Positions 58,301 to 64,000 of a stretch of 64,000 bases of DNA are shown here, piece after piece (the stretch's first letter is position 1; each line of letters starts with the position of its first letter). A program made the position numbers and the translations under genes. Origin of the DNA: Schizophyllum amplum. Lineage: Eukaryota; Basidiomycota; Agaricomycetes; Agaricales; Schizophyllaceae. Location of the stretch: the NCBI GenBank assembly GCA_007026445.1, contig VDMD01000011.1:682001-746000 (forward strand), in the 5' to 3' direction. Below the pieces are notes generated by a model. That model was not told the origin of the DNA. It did not search any database and saw nothing but the letters and a program-made list of their open reading frames with translations.

Positions 58301-59424
58301 TCTCTGAACTGCTTAGCAAAGTTCAGGCCGCTGTACGCCATCTTTTTGCTGTACATTCAGTGACTCCCGGCTGATTGGGCCTTTTAGATCGATCGTCTCA
58401 ACTTGGAGGGCTACGCAAACTTGGACCACTGGGTCGCGGAGCTCGACAAGCGGATAGAGAGCATACTGTTGCTTCGGTTGACGCAAATCATTCAAGTGTG
58501 GTGCTCTGAGTTCGACCGGACAGATGACGCGGAGCGAGCCTTGCCGCCCTTGCGTGACATTACGAACAAGCGGAGAGACCGACGGTTCAAGGAGGAAAAG
58601 GTATGCTGCGGTCTGGCGCCCTGTCTGGCACAGTACTGAATGTTGACGATGTCTGTCAGTTCCTTGAGGGCAACATGACGATCAAGCCGATTGTGCATGA
58701 GATCAGGATACAGAATCAGGTCATCTTCCTAGATCCGCCAATAGAGTACGCCCGCGCCAGCTGGATAGCCCAATTGCACGAGTGGCTAGGTGCGTGGGTT
58801 TAGCGGACGCCGAGTACGGATAGCTGACTTGCTTGTGTAGGTGTCGTATGCAGATTACGACGCATACAGAGCTCGCGATACGAGATTGGCTTGCAAATTG
58901 CCGGTGCTAGCGCAACGGAAACTACGTATACCTCTTTGGTGAGTCCTCTAGGATGCTGACGTGACGGCTGTTGCTGACTTGAGCAGCTCACGCGATTTCC
59001 GGACAACGGAGTCTTGGAACGACCCTTCGCCCTCATCGAGCAGAAAGTGCAGCAGCTGCGTGATTATGTCGCGAAGTGGCTGCAGTTCCAGTCTCTCTGG
59101 GATTTGGAGGCGGAATCCGTATTCAACCGCCTCGGCGACTCGCTCGCAAACTGGCAACAGCTGCTCACGGAGATCAAGAAGGCGCGCTCCACATTCGACA
59201 CCTCGGATACGCAAAAGTCGTTCGGCGTGTGCGTCATCGACTACGAGCAGGTGCAGGCGAGGGTGAACGCCAAGTACGATGCCTGGCAGCGGGATATCCT
59301 GAGCAGGTTCGGCGTGAAGTTGGGGAATGCGATGAAGGAGATGCACGCGTCAATTCTCAAGGCCCGCAATGACCTCGAGCACCAGTCGATCGAGGGCCTC
59401 GTCGGCGGGCCGCGAAGGTTCTGA
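55385..59424 (+). CDS. Cytoplasmic dynein heavy chain, N-terminal (tail) gene of a split heavy chain
   Basis: Encodes the dynein tail (DHC_N1), which dimerises the heavy chain and binds intermediate and light-intermediate chains. The start at 55385 gives [20 protein letters not shown]. About eleven exons splice in frame with no break. Landmarks: [80 protein letters not shown] (the conserved [13 protein letters not shown] block); [38 protein letters not shown]. The frame stops normally after [20 protein letters not shown], at the point where one-gene heavy chains continue into the linker and the six AAA modules. The product is about 1,180 residues instead of about 4,500. No motor sequence follows before the next gene. 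This matches the two-gene dynein heavy chain reported for Agaricomycetes; the motor gene must lie elsewhere. Confidence 0.93.
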
Positions 59425-60308
59425 GTGCACCTGTTTACTTCTCCCACTGCTTTTATGTTCGCTTTAGATATTATCTTCGGTCGTCGTCAGGTCACTCACT
59501 CAGCATGTTGTTTATATATCCCACCTTCTGTCCTTTTTCTCATTCTCTCACGTCGTTTGCATATCGGCTACAGCATATTCATGTACCACTCTCATGTTAT
59601 ATTCCTTTTAACGACGTCTAATGCGAGGTCTCCGGAACGAACACGATGATTGATCATCGTAACGAGAAATACTTAAAGTAGAACTCCATTGCGGCGCACT
59701 TCAAAAAAATCCATGAGATGTCCTTAGAATGATGAACGCTAGCCTCCACATAAAGCAGCACCTGGAGACTGCCTAGTATCAATGGTAGCCACTATGGAGC
59801 AACCAGGCGAGAACAGAGGTTGAACAATGAAAATTGACTTGCAGAATCACGACACAGTCATGCGTGCTCCACGTGACACGGGCGACCTGTGACGTCAAGT
59901 TGAGGATTCAGGAAACATCTTGTCTTCAAATAGCTTCAGCTTACAAGCCTGACGCAGTTGGATGTGGTATACTCTTTAGACATACATATTGACTGCACAC
60001 GACTAGTAATACTATATATGATGGGGTAAGTACTAACTACAACGAAGAATGGATTGACGATATGCGGGGCAAAAAGAAAACAACTCGAGCAACAGAACAC
60101 GAAGGGCGGGCATCAGCGTACCCGAAAAAGCGAGCATGATCGTACCAATAGGGCGAGCATGAGCGTACCCACAAGGGCGCTGCATGATCCGCCCCCCATA
60201 GCGCATGCATCAATACCGCGAAGAGAGAGAATCCAGAGGCAGTAGGGTGAATGAGACCATGGGGGCGCTTCATGCAGGTTGCGGGCACTCAGCACGACCG
60301 CAGCGTGA
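59425..60308. other. Intergenic, no gene seen
   Basis: A convergent spacer between the dynein tail gene and the kinase. No dynein motor motifs occur in any frame. It contains a short tandem repeat near its end. Confidence 0.6.
60102..60187. repeat. Imperfect ~23-bp tandem repeat
   Basis: About three and a half units of GCGTACCC, a 5-6 base purine-rich link and GGGCGAGCATGA follow one another with a few substitutions. Confidence 0.6.
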
Positions 60309-62212
60309 TCACATCCCGACGTCGCGAAGCACCTGCGAAGAAACAGCGCGCGCATTGACGTGTACGTGGCCCTCCTGGCCCTCGCCCTTCTCCCAGCACA
60401 CCTCAATCGACTTGACCCATTCGTGCTCAAAGATGGACTCGATGGACGCGCGCTTGGTGGGATTGGGCTCGAGCATCTTGCGCATAAGGGTGCTGCAGAG
60501 CGGGATCAAAGGACGAATCATGCAAGAGATCAGAGCCGACACGTACCGGCAAGCGCGCGGGCTGAGGTTATTGATCGTCTGAGGCGACGGGTTGCCCGAG
60601 GAGCACGCGCTGGCATAAGCAGCGTAAAGCGTGTCTGTCGCTTGAGCCGCGCGCCACGGGAGCTCCTGGAAGTGCAGGCAGTAGTACACGACGGCAACCG
60701 CCCAGATGTCAACTAGGCGAGCGTCATAGGCTGCGAAGAGCGACGTCAGCCAGGTATGCATAGACATTACGGCACAACGCACGCTTCCCAAGAAACTGCT
60801 CTGGAGCAATATACGGTTCCGATCCACAAAGGCCAGTCGACATGTGAACGGTTGCCTCCCAAGGGAGACGATACACCGTGGATGCACCGTAATCGCCGAT
60901 CTACAGGATCGTCAGCCATAGACACGAAGATGAAGGCACATGAAGAGGATTTACCTTGACATGACCCTTGCGATCAAAGAAGATGTTCTCTGGCTTGATG
61001 TCCCTATGTGCGACGCCTTGCGAGTGCAGATAGCGCACGCCGTAGAGTATCTGCTTGAAGCAGCACTCGACCTCGGACGGGGACATGCCGCCCTACAAGA
61101 CGGAGAGCACAGGTCACGACAAGTGCGCGGATGAGCGTGTGGCGATACTCGCCTTCTTGATCGCGCCATATAGGTCGCCGCCCGGGCAGAACTCCATGAC
61201 CTCACACCAGTTGTGTTGCTCGTCCTGGATGAGATCGACGGTCTCGACGACGTTGATGTGGTGGAGGGTGCTCGAGATGCAGAACTCGGCGGTCAGCTTC
61301 TTGACGTACTCCTTCTCCGACTCGGTCTTTCTGCGCTTGCGGAACTCCTGCAAATCGTTGGTCGCATGGACAGGAACAAGATGAAGGACCACGTACCTTC
61401 ACAGCGTATAGCTTCTCGCCGTCGCTGCGATCCCACTTGTGCGCGAGGCGGACGACGCTCGTGGCACCCTTGCCGATCGCCACCTTCTGACAGACACCAT
61501 ATTTCTTTGAGAGGCTCGTGGTGCTGTCGCCCGCTTCACTGCCTGCGCGGCTGCCGCCCGTGCTCTTCTTCTTGCCTTCGCCCTTATGGCTCGGCGGAGA
61601 CTCCGATCGGCGAGAGGAGGCGGTTGAGCGCTGGCTGGAGCGCCGGCCCAGCTTCTGCGGCCCGCTCGCGAGGAGATCTTTGAGGTTGAACTTGTGCTTG
61701 TTGCCGTCGCCGTTCTCGGACGGTGGGCGGCTCAAGCCGGGCTTGTGGGGTGATGGTGCAAAGTCGTGCGAAGCGACGCCGGGCTTCGATGACGCCTTGG
61801 TCAGCGGCGCAGCCGGTTTCGATCCGTTGCCGTTCATGCTGGGTACGCGGGACGGGGCGCGGGAGGGCGCGCGGCTGGCGTTGGTGGAGGAGATGATGGA
61901 GGCGCTGTCGGTGTCCTCGTTGCTGGCCATGCTGTGCTGCTTCGAAAGCGCTCCGGTGGAGGCTGCGGCCTGCTTGGGTTGCACGCCTGCTCCAGGTACT
62001 GCGGCCTTCGGCTCCACCTTGTGAGGTGCATCCTTCGGCAGCTCGGGCGCCTTCTCATGCGCGTTGGCGTTGCGGGGAGGGAGGGGAACATGTTTGCGGG
62101 AGTTGCCATTGACACCGTTCGTCGCTGGCGGTTTGTCTGGACTGCCGCCGCTGTCATCGGCTCCGGCGCCCTCTTCTGTGCTGCTGTTGTCTGTTGTCAC
62201 GTTGTTGGCCAT
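60309..62212 (-). CDS. HAL5/NPR1-type serine/threonine kinase
   Basis: Member of the fungal-specific Hal4/Hal5/Npr1 kinase group, which in yeast controls nutrient and potassium transporters at the plasma membrane. It starts MANNVTTDNSSTEEGAGADD. Some 230 disordered Ser/Pro/Lys-rich residues precede KYGVCQKVAIGKGATSVVRL (glycine loop). YAVK carries the catalytic Lys and continues across an intron to EFRKRRKTESEKEYVKKLTA, a block typical of this group. Then come HINVVETVDLIQDEQ, AHRDIKPENIFF (catalytic loop), IGDYGASTVYRLPW (DFG replaced by DYG), YIAPEQFLGK and DIWAVAVVYYCLHFQELPWR. It ends SSQVLRDVGM. One intron (61093-61152) has a GC donor (AAG then GCGAGT). No other irregularity was found. 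The length of about 540 residues is typical. Confidence 0.92.
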
Positions 62213-64000
62213 GGTATCGTCTGGGAAGTTGGCAAGTTATGGTTATGTGTTTATGCGTGTGCGTGCCAAATTTGCGGTCGATTCGAGTCGGAGGGCGGGG
62301 CGGGGCAGGGAAAGAGATTAAAGGCTGGATATATGACACATAGCGAGTTGGCGAGAGAAGATGAAAAGGTCAGATCAACAAGCGGACAAGCGACAGAGGG
62401 ACGGACCCTCGACGCTGAAGCGCGAGACGATAAAATGTCTGGGCAGCGACGATGGTGGAGGAAGAAGAAGAACAAATCGTCGCTTTATTTGCACTAATCG
62501 ATTATTTGCATAGCACATACACGTGACGGCCATGCCTGATGGAGCTTGCCATGTGTTGATTTTATCATCCCTTTTCTGCTTTCCCTTTCTTGCCTCTCCC
62601 TTGGCATTCATTCATCCACTGTTCATTCAGTCATCCAACTGCGCGCTTCAGCAGCCAATGAGGACCCTCGTAACTGTCGTCGCCCTCTTCCCCATTTCCT
62701 TTTGCATCCTTCGGCCGGTGCCGACGGGCTTCGGTTACAGGCCTGCAGTCCCTTCTCCCCGGCGCCGACTTTCGCGAAAGCTCCCGCCCGGGACTGCATG
62801 ACGGCGTTTCGCTTCTCCTCTCACCTTCCTCCTACCGCAGATCCATTGCAGGCAGCCCCAGATGGGCAGGTGATGCACGGGAACAAGACGAGGACATACC
62901 GTGTACGCCACAAGGGTCAATGGCGAAAATCCCGCGCGCTCTGGATTGCGCTCTGTTGAACGATCTCGCTGGGACATCGGGGCCCGTGCGCCCCGGGCCT
63001 GTCATCGCGGGCAACTCCCTGCCGATGCAAGAGAGAGGCTGCCGCGCCGCCCCTACATCGCGGTCCTTGGGCCCGCTGCATTGGAGCGTCTCTATGGTTC
63101 TGCACTTCATGAATCAGCGCCTACCATACAACGTGCTTCCTCGCTCTGAGTCTCAACGCTTGCGCCTGCCCTGAGACTCACGCACGCCCATACGTCTGTG
63201 GGGGTGCAGCCTGTTTTCGTCTCGTGTCATCCGAATGTGGGCGTCTCCCGCTTCGCCGCCCTGGCAGTAGGAGCCACTCATCTGCATTCCTGGGCCGCAC
63301 CTACCGCAGCCTCCTTGGTACGCCCTGTCCCATGTGTTGCTCCAGCGGTGCAGTGACGGCGCGGCGACTCGTCGGCCGCGCCACCGGCCTCAATCCTCCA
63401 CCACCGTCGGGCCGCATCCTCTTGCAGTAGTAGGATCCCTCGCGCGATGGTGGGTAAATCAGAGATGCAAGGTGCGATAGCTGGCTTCGAAGTCCTTCTT
63501 CACCTTATCTGCATTCATCTTCGCGTCAGCGCGTCAGCTTTCCTTCGTGTCCTTCACATGCGCCTCGGACTCACTACGCGGCGACCCGGACTCCTTATGC
63601 GGCGACTCCAATCAGTGGCGCGGTGTGTACATGTCGCCCAAGCGTTCGCGTTACTAGCCGCAGCGGTGTACGGGTTACTCGTGCGCGGCGAATGAGTTAC
63701 TCGTATGCGGCGCATGGGTCACCCGTACGCGGTGCATGGGTTACCTGTATGTGGTGTGTATGCTGACGACCGCCAAGCTCCAACTGATGCAGTGTACTGT
63801 GACGGTCTGGGAGATTGCATGACTGTGCCATTCTATCCGACCGAATGATTGAGTGAGGCTCAGTAACACGAACACGGCAGTTACTTACGAGAGACGCCCC
63901 TGGCTCTTACGACAGGCATCCCCGGCTGAAAGTCAGTGCCCATGCTATCAAGCTCGACTCTCGCGTCATGATCATGATGCCCCCGCTGAGGTAGTCGATA
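62213..64000. other. Kinase 5' flank and unassigned end region
   Basis: 62213-62500 is the kinase promoter and 5' untranslated DNA. From 62.5 to 64.0 kb, overlapping frames on both strands lack domains and splice logic, so no gene is supported. A 22-bp tandem repeat lies at 63672-63759. A gene continuing past the window end cannot be excluded. Confidence 0.5.
63672..63759. repeat. 22-bp tandem repeat, four units
   Basis: Four consecutive 22-bp units based on GGGTTACTCGTATGCGGCGC plus AT, with identical length and a few substitutions each. The motif TACGCGGCGA is also seen just upstream at 63578-63608. Confidence 0.75.

Noticed and set aside
59425..60308. Possible continuation of dynein heavy chain into the motor
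   Set aside because: No linker or P-loop sequence in any plus-strand frame, and the kinase gene follows on the other strand.
1..64000. tRNA, rRNA and CRISPR arrays
   Set aside because: Scanning for T-loop motifs (GGTTCGA-type) and regular spaced repeats gave only chance matches, such as 14604 and 34060, without cloverleaf context.

Overview
The window is nuclear DNA of a mushroom-forming basidiomycete (Agaricomycetes). The genes have many short introns (mostly 45-65 nt, GT-AG) and C/G-ending codons. There is a DUF6535 membrane protein, a lineage-typical F-box/LRR protein, a lipopeptide mating pheromone precursor with a CaaX box, and a cytoplasmic dynein heavy chain that ends after the tail domain. 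A two-gene dynein heavy chain is described for Agaricomycetes. No rRNA, tRNA, CRISPR array or intact transposon was recognised.

Layout. 1-1.9 kb is low-complexity purine/pyrimidine-skewed DNA. 1.9-5.1 kb holds the DUF6535 gene (+). 5.1-8.6 kb is GA/CT-rich with imperfect tandem repeats. 8.6-10.9 kb is a secreted GMC oxidoreductase (-). 12.8-14.6 kb is an F-box/LRR protein (-). 14.9-18.3 kb is the retromer subunit VPS35 (-). 18.97-19.09 kb is a 41-codon pheromone precursor (-). 20.3-22.4 kb is an M20 carboxypeptidase (+). 22.8-24.1 kb is a head-to-head pair of mitochondrial-protein genes, TIM13 (-) and an L51/S25/CI-B8 ribosomal protein (+). 24.9-27.5 kb has two uncharacterised genes. 28.4-31.4 kb has a single-pass surface protein and an Asp/Glu/hydantoin racemase (+). 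31.4-35.5 kb has three uncharacterised or weakly assigned genes. 36.0-37.4 kb is a zinc alcohol dehydrogenase (-). 38.0-38.8 kb is a TRIP4/RQT4-type zinc-finger protein (+). 39.0-41.6 kb is a disordered protein (-). 41.9-48.4 kb is RPB1, the largest RNA polymerase II subunit (-). A MED9-like Mediator subunit (+) lies divergently upstream of it. 49.6-51.3 kb is a Kre9/Knh1-like membrane protein (+). 53.2-54.7 kb is an uncharacterised nuclear-looking protein (+). 55.4-59.4 kb is the dynein heavy chain tail gene (+). 60.3-62.2 kb is a HAL5/NPR1-type kinase (-). The last 1.8 kb has a 22-bp tandem repeat and no recognisable gene.

Themes. Housekeeping functions dominate: transcription, retromer trafficking, mitochondrial import and translation, ribosome rescue and dynein transport. 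Accessory genes are interspersed: GMC oxidase, pheromone, DUF6535, F-box and surface proteins. The pheromone precursor and the dynein tail gene both relate to mating and nuclear migration, but they are 36 kb apart and no STE3 receptor is visible. Many conserved exons, above all the 5' part of RPB1 and the middle of VPS35, carry single-base frame breaks. Most look like one missing base in a short run, which points to uncorrected consensus errors rather than pseudogenes. Gene models there need repair against reads. All intron and start positions are manual inferences.
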